From: Faecalibacterium sp. UBA7177 | GTDB lineage: Bacteria > Bacillota > Clostridia > Oscillospirales > Ruminococcaceae | Direction: 5' to 3' | Assembly (NCBI GenBank): GCA_002491225.1 | Contig: DKVN01000106.1 | Location: 1-14,244 of the forward strand | Length of the DNA: 14,244 bases | Part shown: positions 6,126-14,211 of the stretch, piece after piece | How positions within the stretch are numbered: position 1 is the stretch's first letter | Layout of the letters: each line of letters opens with the position of its first letter | Notes under the pieces: generated by a model | The model's input: the letters and a program-made list of their open reading frames with translations, nothing else | The model's database searches: none | What the model was told of the DNA's origin: nothing | Translations under genes and position numbers: made by a program

Positions 6126-8540
6126 ATGGAACTGTACTATGCACACGCCAAGCGGGACGAAACCGGCGAGAAGGCGATCCGTCAGACCGTGTCCTCCCAT
6201 TGCCGGGGGGCGGCCGCAGCAGCGGCGCAGGCGCTGCTGCCTGCCGGGCTGAGCGAGTGCGGCTATCTCGCCGCCCTGCTGCACGATGCGGGCAAGTATA
6301 CCCAGCGGTTTCAGGAGTATCTGCTCCATGAGATCGGGGCCCGCGGCTCGGTCAACCACTCGTTCGCCGGGGTAAGGCTCCTGCTGGAGGCCTTTCACAC
6401 GGAAGACCGCGGGGAATACGCCGATGTGGTCAGCGAGCTGCTCGCCTTCGCCGCCGGGGCCCATCACGGGCTGTTCGATGTGGTTGATGAGCAGGGCAAA
6501 AGCGGGTTTGTCCGCCGGATGACCGCCCCTGACATTGCGTATGAGGAGGCGCGCGGCCATTTTTTTGCCTGCTGTGCCCCGCCCGGGGAGCTTGCGCGGC
6601 GGTTTGAGGCGGCCCGGGCAGAACTGGCCCCCGTTTTGGACCGCATCCGCGAGATGCCGGGGGAGGATGCCAGCGACGACTGCTATGAGGAGGAGGTCGC
6701 CTTTTACGTCGGGATGCTGGCCCGGCTGCTGCTTTCCGCCGTGATCGACGGCGACCGGCGGGATACCGCCGCCTTTGAAGCGGGGATCGTCTTCCCGCCC
6801 CGGCGCGGCGAACGGGAATTGTGCGCCCTTTGGGATGGCTGCCTTGCGAAGGTCGAGGCGCATCTCGCCTCGTTTGGCTGCGACAGCGACATCAAGCAGG
6901 CCCGGGCCGCCCTCTCGCAGCAGTGCCGGGACGCGGCGGAACGGCCCGGCGGCGTCTACCGGCTGACCGTACCCACCGGGGGCGGCAAGACCCTCTCCTC
7001 GCTGCGATATGCTCTGGCCCATGCGCGGGCGCACGGCAAGCAGCGGCTTTTGTTCGTCTCCCCGCTGCTCAGCATCCTGGATCAAAATGCCGGGGCCATC
7101 CGTGATGCTCTTGGCAGCGACGAACTCATTTTGGAACACCATTCCGATTTCGTCCAGCCCGAAGAGACCGCAAAGGAAACGCTGGACAAGCGCGAACTTC
7201 TGCTCGAAACCTGGGACTCTCCGGTGATCATCACCACCCTCGTCCAATTTTTGCAAACCCTTTTCTCGGGCCGGACCGGCTCGATCCGCCGGATGTGCGC
7301 TTTGTGCGGCAGCGTGATCGTGATCGACGAGGTGCAGACGGTCCCCAGCAAGATGCTCAGCCTGTTCACCCTCGCGGTCAATTTCCTCGCCGAGGTCTGC
7401 GGCGCGACCGTGATCCTCTGCTCGGCCACCCAGCCCTGCATCGAGAGGACGGCCCATTCCCTCTGCCGCACCCCGCCCGAGCTGGTGCCCTATGATGCCG
7501 CGCTGTGGCAGGTATTCCGGCGCACCGACCTTCATGATCTGGGCGAGCGGTCCCCCGAGCAGATCGCCGCCTTTGCGCTTGAACGGATGCAGACCGCCCA
7601 CAGCCTTTTGATCGTCTGCAACAAACGGGCCGAGGCCGAGACGCTGTATCAGCTGCTGAAAGGGACGGGACACTCGCTCTTTTTCCTCTCGGCGGCGCTC
7701 TGCCCGGCACACCGCAAAAAGGTGCTTGACGCGCTGCAGGCCGAACTGGAATGCAGCCCGCAGTCCGGCGCGCCCGGGACGATCTGCCTCTCCACCCAGG
7801 TGATCGAGGCCGGGGTGGACATCTCCTTTGCAGAGGTGATCCGGCTGGCCGCCGGGATGGACAGCGTGATCCAGGCCGCCGGGCGCTGCAACCGAAGCGG
7901 GGAGGCCGGGCCCGGCAGCCTCTCCCCGGTCTGGCTGGTGCAGTGGAAGGGCGAAACTCTGGGGATGCTGCAGGACATCCAGTGGGGCAAGGATGCCACC
8001 CAGACGCTCTTGTCCGAGGCGGCCCATCAGCCCGAGCCGTATCCCGGCTGGCTCTTTTCCGACGAGGCGATCCGCAGCTATTACCGCGCCCTGTACCGCC
8101 GGATGCCGGATTCCCACCAGGACTTTGTCCTGAGAAAACAGGGGCATCCCGGTACCCTGCTCTCGCTTCTGGCGCGCAACGAGCACGCGCTCTGCGATGC
8201 GCCGTACTATCTTCGGCAGTCGTTCCGGCTGGCAGGGCGGCTGTTCACGGTTTTTGACCAGGACACGGTGGATGTTCTGGCACCCTACGAAGACGGTGCG
8301 GAGCTGATCGGGGCGCTGCAGGACAGCCGGGCCATGCGCCCCTCCGCGGAGCTTTTTTCCCTGCTGCAGCGGGCGAAGCCCTACACTGTCGCGCTGCACC
8401 GTTCCCAGTTTGAGGCGCTGGCCCGCGGAGGCGGCCTGATGCCCCTGTGCGGCGGGGGCTGGGGGCTGATCGGGCACTACGACCCTGTGACGGGGTTTAC
8501 ACCGGAACAAACCGAACTTGAATTTTTGGGGGTGGAATGA
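6126..8540 (+). CDS. cas3: Cas3 helicase-nuclease, type I-C
   Basis: This encodes 804 aa. It is recruited by target-bound Cascade and unwinds and degrades the non-target strand. The N-terminal HD nuclease has the HD pair at 53-54 (LLHDAGKY), H78, the HH pair at 113-114 and D208 (SAVIDGD). The superfamily 2 helicase has Walker A TVPTGGGKT (281-289), Walker B DEVQ (401-404), SAT (ILCSATQP), the motif V segment STQVIEAGVDIS and the arginine-finger segment QAAGRCNRSGE. All catalytic motifs look intact. The start at 6126 follows AAAAGGAGG with 5-nt spacing; the frame is open to 6066 but without a ribosome site, and the extra residues are not Cas3-like. It is the first gene of the operon, behind a leader of roughly 88 nt that carries the guide-RNA target. 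Its TGA overlaps the cas5c ATG. Confidence 0.97.
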   Translation: MELYYAHAKRDETGEKAIRQTVSSHCRGAAAAAAQALLPAGLSECGYLAALLHDAGKYTQRFQEYLLHEIGARGSVNHSFAGVRLLLEAFHTEDRGEYADVVSELLAFAAGAHHGLFDVVDEQGKSGFVRRMTAPDIAYEEARGHFFACCAPPGELARRFEAARAELAPVLDRIREMPGEDASDDCYEEEVAFYVGMLARLLLSAVIDGDRRDTAAFEAGIVFPPRRGERELCALWDGCLAKVEAHLASFGCDSDIKQARAALSQQCRDAAERPGGVYRLTVPTGGGKTLSSLRYALAHARAHGKQRLLFVSPLLSILDQNAGAIRDALGSDELILEHHSDFVQPEETAKETLDKRELLLETWDSPVIITTLVQFLQTLFSGRTGSIRRMCALCGSVIVIDEVQTVPSKMLSLFTLAVNFLAEVCGATVILCSATQPCIERTAHSLCRTPPELVPYDAALWQVFRRTDLHDLGERSPEQIAAFALERMQTAHSLLIVCNKRAEAETLYQLLKGTGHSLFFLSAALCPAHRKKVLDALQAELECSPQSGAPGTICLSTQVIEAGVDISFAEVIRLAAGMDSVIQAAGRCNRSGEAGPGSLSPVWLVQWKGETLGMLQDIQWGKDATQTLLSEAAHQPEPYPGWLFSDEAIRSYYRALYRRMPDSHQDFVLRKQGHPGTLLSLLARNEHALCDAPYYLRQSFRLAGRLFTVFDQDTVDVLAPYEDGAELIGALQDSRAMRPSAELFSLLQRAKPYTVALHRSQFEALARGGGLMPLCGGGWGLIGHYDPVTGFTPEQTELEFLGVE

Positions 8541-9268
8541 TGCAGCATCCAAACATTGTGGAATTTGAGGTCACGGGGGATCACGCCCTTTTCTCCGACC
8601 CGGTCATGCGGGTGGGCGGCGAAAAGTTCAGCTATCCTATCCCGACCTATGAGGCCCTGAAAGGGATCCTCTCCTCCGTTTACTGGAAGCCTACCCTGAT
8701 TTGGGTCATTGATGCCGTGCGGGTGATGGAACCGATCCAGACAGAGGTCAGGGGGATCCGCCCGATCCACTATCAGGATAGAAAGAACGATCTTTCCTAC
8801 TACACCTATCTGCGGCACTGCCGGTACCAGGTGCGGGCGCATTTTGAGTGGAACGAGAACCGCCCCGAGCTGGCCGCCGACCGCAACGAAAACAAGCACC
8901 ACAACATTGCCCGGCGGATGATCGCCAAGGGCGGGCGGCGCGACATCTTTTTGGGCGCGCGGGAGTGTCAGGGCTATGTGGAGCCCTGCGTGTTCGGGCA
9001 GGGGGAGGGGCACTATGACACCCTGCCCGAGCTGAGCTTTGGGCTGATGTACCACGGCATCACCTACGCGGACGAGGCCTATTCTGACGAGACCCGCGGC
9101 TGCATGACCGCCCGGTTCTGGCGGCCGGTCATGCGGTACGGGGTGGTCGAGTTCCCCCGCCCGGAAGAATGCACCCTGACCCGGACGCTGCGTGAGATGG
9201 AGATCAAGCCATTTGGTGCTTCGCTTGACAACTTCAGCGGTGCCGCCGAGTTTGGGGAGGTGATCTGA
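8537..9268 (+). CDS. cas5c: Cas5c (Cas5d) crRNA endonuclease, type I-C
   Basis: This encodes 243 aa. In type I-C there is no Cas6; Cas5c cuts the 3' base of each repeat stem and stays on the 11-nt 5' handle, so it would also process the solitary repeat upstream. The family block FSYPIPTYEALKGIL lies at 31-45. Y49 and the pair K120-H121 (NENKHHNI) correspond to the catalytic Tyr/Lys/His known in Bacillus halodurans Cas5d, so activity is expected. The RAMP core includes GARECQGYVEP and the late CTLTRTLREMEIKPF segment. The gene starts in an ATGA overlap with the cas3 stop; a second ATG follows at 8540. Its stop overlaps the cas8c start by one base (TGATG), implying translational coupling. Confidence 0.96.
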   Translation: MMQHPNIVEFEVTGDHALFSDPVMRVGGEKFSYPIPTYEALKGILSSVYWKPTLIWVIDAVRVMEPIQTEVRGIRPIHYQDRKNDLSYYTYLRHCRYQVRAHFEWNENRPELAADRNENKHHNIARRMIAKGGRRDIFLGARECQGYVEPCVFGQGEGHYDTLPELSFGLMYHGITYADEAYSDETRGCMTARFWRPVMRYGVVEFPRPEECTLTRTLREMEIKPFGASLDNFSGAAEFGEVI

Positions 9269-11100
9269 TGGGGCTTTTGCAGCAGGCGTATGAAACCTAT
9301 AACCAGATGGAGCATCTGGCCGGGGCCGACATCTCCGGCAAGGAGATGCTCGCGCCGGTCGGGCATCTGGTGACCCGGGCCGATCTGGAGATCGTGCTGG
9401 ATGCCGGGGGGCAGTATCTCTCGGCCCGCGCCGTGGAAAAGGACGAGCCCAAGATCGCCATCCCCGCGACCGAACAGTCTGCCAGCCGGACCGTGCAGCC
9501 CCACCCCCATCCGCTCAGCGATCAGCTTGGCTATCTGGCCGGTTTCGATGCGGCCAAACACCGCGCTTACCTCGACCAACTGACCGACTGGGCCAGTTCG
9601 GAATACGGCGATGCCAAGCTGCGGGCGGTGCTGGCCTATCTCAAGGGCGGCACGATCCTGACCGACCTTGCCAACGCGGGCCTCATCCGGCTGGACGAAG
9701 CAGGCCGCCCGGACAACGAAAAGCTTCTGGTGCGCTGGACGGTCAACGGCCTTGGCCCCGAGCGCAGCGGCCCCTGTTGGACAGATCCGGTGCTGTTCCA
9801 TCAATACATCCAATACGATGCCGCCCGGCGGAATGCCGGGCCCGGCGGGCCGGGCCAGCCCCCGGAGGAGCGCCCTGCCGCCCCGAGCCCCGATGCGGAC
9901 CTCTGCATGGTCAGCGGCCAATGGGAGCGCCCCGCAAGCCTGCACCCCAAGGGCATTGTCGCCGCGAACGGCAACGCCAAGCTGATCTCGGCCAACGATT
10001 CCAGCGGGTTCACCTACCGCGGCCGGTTCGACAGCCCCTCCCAGGCCGCGTCGGTCGGCTATACCGCCTCACAAAAGGCGCACAACGCCCTGCGCTGGCT
10101 GGTGGCAAACGAGGGCGTCCGGGCCGGCAAACGAACCTTTTTGTGCTGGAACCCCCAGGGCATCCCGCTGCCGCCGGTCACGGAATCGATGCGCCGCCGC
10201 GGCAGGGAACCCGCGGAACGGGCCGCAAAGCCAACCGAATACCGCCAGCAGCTGCAAAAGGCCCTCTCCGGCTGGCGGGATGCGCTGCCCGCCGACGCGG
10301 GCGCGGTGGTCGCCGCCTTTGACGCCGCCACCTCCGGCCGCCTCGCGCTCACCTATTACAGCGAGCTTCCGGCCTCCGACCTTTTGCAGCGCATGGCCGA
10401 TTGGGAGGCCACCCTCTGCTGGGAGAATGGCCGGTTCGGCATCCAGTCGCCCACCCTGTCCCAGCTGGTCAACTGGGCGTTCGGCGCGCCGCGCAACGGC
10501 CGCCCTGAGGCCGACGATCGGATCCTCGGCGGGCAGGTGCAGCGTCTGGTCGCCTGCCGGGTCGGCCAGGCACTGTTTCCGCTGGACATTGAGCGCGCCC
10601 TCGTGGAGCGGGCTTCGAACCTGATCGTGTACGAGGCGGGGATGCGCGCCGAGCTGTTGTTTACCGCCTGCGCGGCGATCCGCAAATATCACCTTGATCA
10701 CTCAAAGGAGGAATGGACGATGGGACTGGACCGGGAAAACACTGACCGCAGCTATCTGTTTGGCCGCCTGCTCGCGGTTTGTGAGAGCATCGAGCGCAGC
10801 ACCTATGGGCCGGGCGAGGAGCGCGAGACCAATGCCATGCGGATGCAAAAGGCGTTTGCGCAGCGGCCGATGGCCGGGTGGCGGATGCTGCAGGAAAAGC
10901 TGGAGCCGTATTTCCGGCAGTTGAAGCCCGGCCTGCGCGAATACTACCGCAGGCTGACCGAGGAGATCACGGACAAGCTGCCCGCATCCCCCGAGCTGCT
11001 GAACCAGAAGCTGGACGATGTCTACCTGCTGGGCTACTATCACCAGCGCGCCTGGCGGCCCGGCTCGCCCGACAAACACGCTGAAACCACCGAAGAATAA
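9268..11100 (+). CDS. cas8c: Cas8c (Csd1) large subunit of type I-C Cascade
   Basis: This encodes 610 aa, typical of Csd1. It recognises the PAM and nucleates DNA unwinding. The diagnostic segment AKLISANDSSGFTYRGRF (237-254), followed by ASVGYTASQKAHNALRWL, matches the Csd1 family. The start has GGGGAGG 7 nt upstream and overlaps the cas5c stop. A glycine/proline-rich stretch at about 188-210 (AGPGGPGQPPEERPAAP) looks like a flexible linker or lineage insert. The C-terminal 126 residues are predicted to be made separately from an internal start as Cas11c. A 16-nt gap with AGGAGGA separates it from cas7. Confidence 0.95.
   Translation: MGLLQQAYETYNQMEHLAGADISGKEMLAPVGHLVTRADLEIVLDAGGQYLSARAVEKDEPKIAIPATEQSASRTVQPHPHPLSDQLGYLAGFDAAKHRAYLDQLTDWASSEYGDAKLRAVLAYLKGGTILTDLANAGLIRLDEAGRPDNEKLLVRWTVNGLGPERSGPCWTDPVLFHQYIQYDAARRNAGPGGPGQPPEERPAAPSPDADLCMVSGQWERPASLHPKGIVAANGNAKLISANDSSGFTYRGRFDSPSQAASVGYTASQKAHNALRWLVANEGVRAGKRTFLCWNPQGIPLPPVTESMRRRGREPAERAAKPTEYRQQLQKALSGWRDALPADAGAVVAAFDAATSGRLALTYYSELPASDLLQRMADWEATLCWENGRFGIQSPTLSQLVNWAFGAPRNGRPEADDRILGGQVQRLVACRVGQALFPLDIERALVERASNLIVYEAGMRAELLFTACAAIRKYHLDHSKEEWTMGLDRENTDRSYLFGRLLAVCESIERSTYGPGEERETNAMRMQKAFAQRPMAGWRMLQEKLEPYFRQLKPGLREYYRRLTEEITDKLPASPELLNQKLDDVYLLGYYHQRAWRPGSPDKHAETTEE
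10720..11100 (+). CDS. cas11c: Cas11c small subunit from an internal start in cas8c
   Basis: An in-frame ATG at 10720 (codon 485 of cas8c) is preceded by the near-perfect Shine-Dalgarno AAAGGAGG (10704-10711) with 8-nt spacing. It would give a 126-aa helical protein beginning MGLDRENTDRSYLFGRLLAV and sharing the cas8c stop. In studied type I-C systems the small subunit Cas11c is made in exactly this way and lines the belly of the complex to hold the non-target strand. An out-of-frame ATG at 10713 lies too close to the ribosome site to compete. The strong internal site inside a coding gene is the key evidence; expression is inferred. Confidence 0.85.
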   Translation: MGLDRENTDRSYLFGRLLAVCESIERSTYGPGEERETNAMRMQKAFAQRPMAGWRMLQEKLEPYFRQLKPGLREYYRRLTEEITDKLPASPELLNQKLDDVYLLGYYHQRAWRPGSPDKHAETTEE

Positions 11101-11116
11101 AGGAGGAGGAACTCTC

Positions 11117-11992
11117 ATGCAGGTATTACAAAACAAGATCGATTTTGTGGCGCTCGTCTCGGTCACGCTGGCCAACCCCAACGGCGACCCGCTGAACGGC
11201 AACAGCCCCCGCACCGATTACGCGGGTCTGGGCGAGATCAGCGATGTCTGCATCAAGCGCAAGCTGCGCAACCGGATGCAGGATCTGGGGCAGGCGGTGT
11301 TTGTACAGTCGGCCGACCGCTGCGACGACGGCTGCGGCAGCCTGAGTGAGCGCGCCTCGAAGACCTTGGGCAAGCCGAAGGACTACAAGACCCCCGACGC
11401 CTACGCGCAGAAGGCCTGCGAGACCTGGCTGGACGTGCGCAGCTTTGGCCAGCTGTTTGCGTTCAAGGACAAGGATAAGGATAAAGAAGGCAGCGGGGTG
11501 TCGGTCGGGATCCGCGGGCCGGTCTCGATCCATCAGGCGGTCAGCTTTTCCCCGGTGCAGATCGAGGATATGCAGATCACCAAGAGCGTCAACGGCGAAA
11601 GCACCAACGGCAAGTCCGCACGCAGTTCGGACACGATGGGCACAAAGCACTTCGTCCGGTTCGGGCTGTACAAGATCAAGGGGTCGATCAATGTCCAGCT
11701 GGCAGAGAAAACCGGCTTTACCGAACAGGATGCCGCCCTGCTCAAGGAGTGCCTGCGCACCCTTTTTGTCAACGATGCTTCTTCCGCGCGGCCGGATGGC
11801 TCGATGGAGGTCTGCAGGCTCTTCTGGTGGCAGCACAACTGCAAGGATGGGCAGTACTCCTCCGCCAGGGTCCACCGCTCGGTGCAGGTAACGGCCAAGC
11901 ATCCAGACGCGATCCCCGCCAGCGTAGAGGACTACGAGATCACCCTCGAGCCGCTGGAGGGCCTCGTGCCGGAGGTGCTGGATGGCGTGTGA
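11117..11992 (+). CDS. cas7: Cas7 (Csd2) backbone subunit of type I-C Cascade
   Basis: This encodes 291 aa from the ATG at 11117, which follows AGGAGGAGGA. Several copies polymerise along the crRNA spacer, and each Cas7 thumb flips out one nucleotide every six, the property that makes mismatches at 6 and 12 tolerable. The family N-terminus VTLANPNGDPLNGNSPRTD and the core VRSFGQLF...GIRGPVSIHQAVSFSPV are well conserved. The segment KDKDKDKEGSG at about 118-128 is a charged loop. The frame extends upstream into cas8c but without initiation signals. It overlaps cas4 by 11 nt. Confidence 0.96.
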   Translation: MQVLQNKIDFVALVSVTLANPNGDPLNGNSPRTDYAGLGEISDVCIKRKLRNRMQDLGQAVFVQSADRCDDGCGSLSERASKTLGKPKDYKTPDAYAQKACETWLDVRSFGQLFAFKDKDKDKEGSGVSVGIRGPVSIHQAVSFSPVQIEDMQITKSVNGESTNGKSARSSDTMGTKHFVRFGLYKIKGSINVQLAEKTGFTEQDAALLKECLRTLFVNDASSARPDGSMEVCRLFWWQHNCKDGQYSSARVHRSVQVTAKHPDAIPASVEDYEITLEPLEGLVPEVLDGV

Positions 11993-12668
11993 GCCCGCTG
12001 CCGGAAGCCCCTGGCCCGAGGAGGACTTCCTCCAGCTGTCCGGCCTGCAGCACTTTGTCTTTTGCAGGCGGCAGTGGGCGCTGATCCACATCGAGAGCCA
12101 GTGGGCCGACAACTTCCGCACGGTGGACGGCAGCCTGATGCACCAGAACGCCCACGACGAGAGCTTCCGCGAAAAGCGGGGCGACCTGCTCACGGTGCGG
12201 GGGCTGGCCGTCCGCTCGGCGCGGCTGGGGGTCAGCGGACAGTGCGACGTGGTCGAGTTCCGCAAAGACCCCGCCGGGGTGCCGCTGCGCGGGCAGGAGG
12301 GGCGCTGGCTGCCCTTCCCGGTCGAGTACAAGCGCGGCCGCCCCAACGAGCACGGCGCGGACGCGCTGCAGCTCTGCGGGCAGGCGCTCTGCCTCGAGGA
12401 GATGCTCGGCTGCGCGGTGCCCGAGGGAGCCCTCTACTACGGCGAGACCCGCCGCCGCCAGCCGGTCGCCTTTACGGCCGAGCTGCGCGGCAGGGTGGAA
12501 AGCAGCCTCGCCGAGATGCACGCGCTCTACCAGCGGCGATACACCCCGAAGGTCCGGCCGACCAAGGCCTGCAATGCCTGCTCGCTGAAGGAGCTCTGCC
12601 TGCCCCGGCTGATGCGCGCAAGGCCGGTGGCGGACTATCTGGCCGAGGCGCTGGAGGAACTGGAATGA
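11982..12668 (+). CDS. cas4: Cas4 exonuclease, spacer acquisition
   Basis: This encodes 228 aa. It trims prespacer 3' overhangs and selects PAM-containing ends together with Cas1-Cas2. It is a RecB-type nuclease with a 4Fe-4S cluster. Cluster cysteines are C28 (FVFCRRQW) and C197, C200 and C206 (CNACSLKELC). The nuclease core has H54, D89 (GQCDVVEF), E115-x-K117 (VEYKRG) and Q130 (ALQLCGQA). The start at 11982 follows GGAGG with 6-nt spacing, within the end of cas7, and its stop overlaps the cas1 start. Because Cas4 enforces PAM choice, new spacers should match TTC-flanked targets, consistent with the PAM seen at the guide-RNA site. Confidence 0.95.
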   Translation: MACEPAAGSPWPEEDFLQLSGLQHFVFCRRQWALIHIESQWADNFRTVDGSLMHQNAHDESFREKRGDLLTVRGLAVRSARLGVSGQCDVVEFRKDPAGVPLRGQEGRWLPFPVEYKRGRPNEHGADALQLCGQALCLEEMLGCAVPEGALYYGETRRRQPVAFTAELRGRVESSLAEMHALYQRRYTPKVRPTKACNACSLKELCLPRLMRARPVADYLAEALEELE

Positions 12669-13696
12669 AACAGCTGCTCAACACCCTGTACATCCTCTCG
12701 GAGGACATCTACCTCAGCCTGGACGGCGAGAACGTCCTGGCCAACCGGGACCGGCAGGTTCTGGCGCGCTACCCGCTGCACACCCTGCAGGGCATCGTCA
12801 GCTTCTCCTACGCCGGGGCCTCCCCCGCCCTGATGGGGGCCTGCGCCAAACGGCAGATCGGCCTTGCCTTCTGCACCCCGCGCGGGCGGTTCCTTGCCCG
12901 GATAACCGGCGGCGACGCGGGCAACGTGCTGCTGCGCCGCGCCCAGTACCGCCTCGCGGACGACGACGAGGGCAGCTGCCTTGTCAGCCGCGCCATGATC
13001 TTTGGCAAGCTGTACAACGCCCGGGCCAGCATCGCCCGCGCCGCGCGCGACCACGCCCTGCGGGTGGACGCCGCGCAGTTGGATGCCGCCTGCCGGCAGC
13101 TGCAGGCCCTGCTGCCGCAGATCGAGGCCGAGACCCGGCCCGACCGGCTGCGCGGGCTCGAGGGGGTCGGCTCCAGCGCCTATTTTGGCGTGTTTGACCA
13201 GCTGATCCTCAACCCGGACGAGACGTTCCGGTTCACCACCCGCAACCGCCGCCCGCCGCTGGATGCGGTCAACGCGCTGCTCTCCTTTGTGTACAGCCTG
13301 CTGGCGCAGGACTGTGCCAGCGCGCTCGAGAGCGTCGGGCTCGACCCCTACGTCGGCTTTCTGCACCGGGACCGGCCGGGCCGCCGCTCGCTGGCGCTCG
13401 ACCTGATGGAGGAGCTGCGCCCCTGCCTGGCCGACCGCTTTGTGCTGACCCTGCTCAACAACCGGATGGTCAAGGCGGCCGATTTTCAGCAGATGGAGAG
13501 CGGCGCGGTGCTGCTGACCGACGACGCCCGCAAGGTCTTTTTGAAGGGCTGGCAGGAGCGCAAAAAGGAGACGCTGACCCACCCCTATCTCGGCGAAAAG
13601 CTGCCCTGGGGCATGGTGCCCTACCTGCAGGCGCTGCTGCTGGCGCGGCACCTGCGGGGCGATCTTGACGGTTACCCGCCGTTTTTATGGAAGTGA
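12665..13696 (+). CDS. cas1: Cas1 integrase, type I-C
   Basis: This encodes 343 aa, standard for type I-C. It catalyses the two transesterifications that insert a prespacer at the leader-repeat junction. Predicted metal ligands are E166 (GLEGVGSSAYFGVFD), H234 (VGFLHRDRPGR) and the acidic residue about fifteen positions on (D246/E249, ALDLMEELRP). The start at 12665 overlaps the cas4 stop as ATGA and is served by GGAGG at 12653-12657. The open frame extends upstream to 12062, but that part is out-of-frame cas4 sequence. cas2 follows after 4 nt. Confidence 0.96.
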   Translation: MKQLLNTLYILSEDIYLSLDGENVLANRDRQVLARYPLHTLQGIVSFSYAGASPALMGACAKRQIGLAFCTPRGRFLARITGGDAGNVLLRRAQYRLADDDEGSCLVSRAMIFGKLYNARASIARAARDHALRVDAAQLDAACRQLQALLPQIEAETRPDRLRGLEGVGSSAYFGVFDQLILNPDETFRFTTRNRRPPLDAVNALLSFVYSLLAQDCASALESVGLDPYVGFLHRDRPGRRSLALDLMEELRPCLADRFVLTLLNNRMVKAADFQQMESGAVLLTDDARKVFLKGWQERKKETLTHPYLGEKLPWGMVPYLQALLLARHLRGDLDGYPPFLWK

Positions 13697-13700
13697 TGGG

Positions 13701-13991
13701 ATGCTGGTACTGATCACCTACGACGTTGACACCACCGACGCCGCCGGACGCAAACGGCTGCGCAAGATCGCGAAGCAGTGCGTCAACTACGGCCAGCGGG
13801 TGCAGTGCTCGGTGTTCGAGTGCTCGCTGGACGCGGCGCAGTACCGCGCCCTGCAGGCCCGGCTGTGCGGGCTGATGGACCCGGAAAAGGACAGCCTGCG
13901 GTTTTACAACCTGGGCAATCATTACGAAAACAAGATCGAGCATTTTGGCGTTAAGGAGAGCTATCTGCCGGAGGACACGCTGATCTTGTAG
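13701..13991 (+). CDS. cas2: Cas2, spacer acquisition scaffold
   Basis: This encodes 96 aa. It dimerises between two Cas1 dimers and sets prespacer length. The ferredoxin-like fold starts LVLITYDVDTTD, with D8 at the conserved position, and contains the type I-C signature RVQCSVFECSLD, then the C-terminal SLRFYNLG strand. The start at 13701 is 4 nt after the cas1 stop; the ATG at 13697 is out of frame. The upstream frame to 13665 adds residues that overlap cas1 and are not Cas2-like. The stop leads straight into the CRISPR leader. Confidence 0.96.
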   Translation: MLVLITYDVDTTDAAGRKRLRKIAKQCVNYGQRVQCSVFECSLDAAQYRALQARLCGLMDPEKDSLRFYNLGNHYENKIEHFGVKESYLPEDTLIL

Positions 13992-14211
13992 CGGTAACGG
14001 CGGCGGTGACGGTGGGGCGGTGCGAAGCCGGAGTGAACAGGATTTTCCCGGGAGGTTCGCGCCGAGAAAAGGAGGTGGTTGACGGGTTGTACCGCTGTTA
14101 CGGTATCGGTTTTTGAGAAAAGACCGGGTCGATGCGGCGGGGCAGAAGTCGCAATTGTAATGATGCACAAGCAAGTCTGCAAAACCCGTCAACAAATTGT
14201 CGGGTTTTGCT
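13992..14211 (+). promoter_or_regulatory. CRISPR leader between cas2 and the first repeat
   Basis: These 220 nt hold no supported gene. The left part is GC-rich with repeated CGGT(A/G)AC units; the right part (from about 14145) is more AT-rich, as leaders usually are next to the first repeat. A possible promoter is TTGACG (14079-14084) with a 17-nt gap to GGTATC, which is weak. TTGACG follows AAAAGGAGG (14067-14075), but no plausible protein starts there. The leader should contain the array promoter and the Cas1-Cas2 docking site. Confidence 0.7.
14179..14210. other. Dyad abutting the first repeat
   Basis: GCAAAACCCG (14179-14188) and CGGGTTTTGC (14201-14210) are perfect 10-bp arms, with a smaller ACAA-A-TTGT dyad inside the loop. 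The dyad ends one base before the first repeat. CCCG...CGGGTTTT is also the shape of a weak terminator for the cas operon. A leader anchoring site for Cas1-Cas2 is the alternative. The layout is clear; the function is not. Confidence 0.55.

Noticed and set aside
5940..8552. 870-codon minus-strand open frame opposite cas3
   Set aside because: It is the antisense shadow of cas3 caused by GC-rich codon bias. The plus frame carries all HD and helicase motifs, and the minus product resembles no family.
12062..12664. N-terminal extension of Cas1
   Set aside because: It is out-of-frame cas4 sequence. The coupled ATG at 12665 with GGAGG gives the normal 343-aa Cas1.
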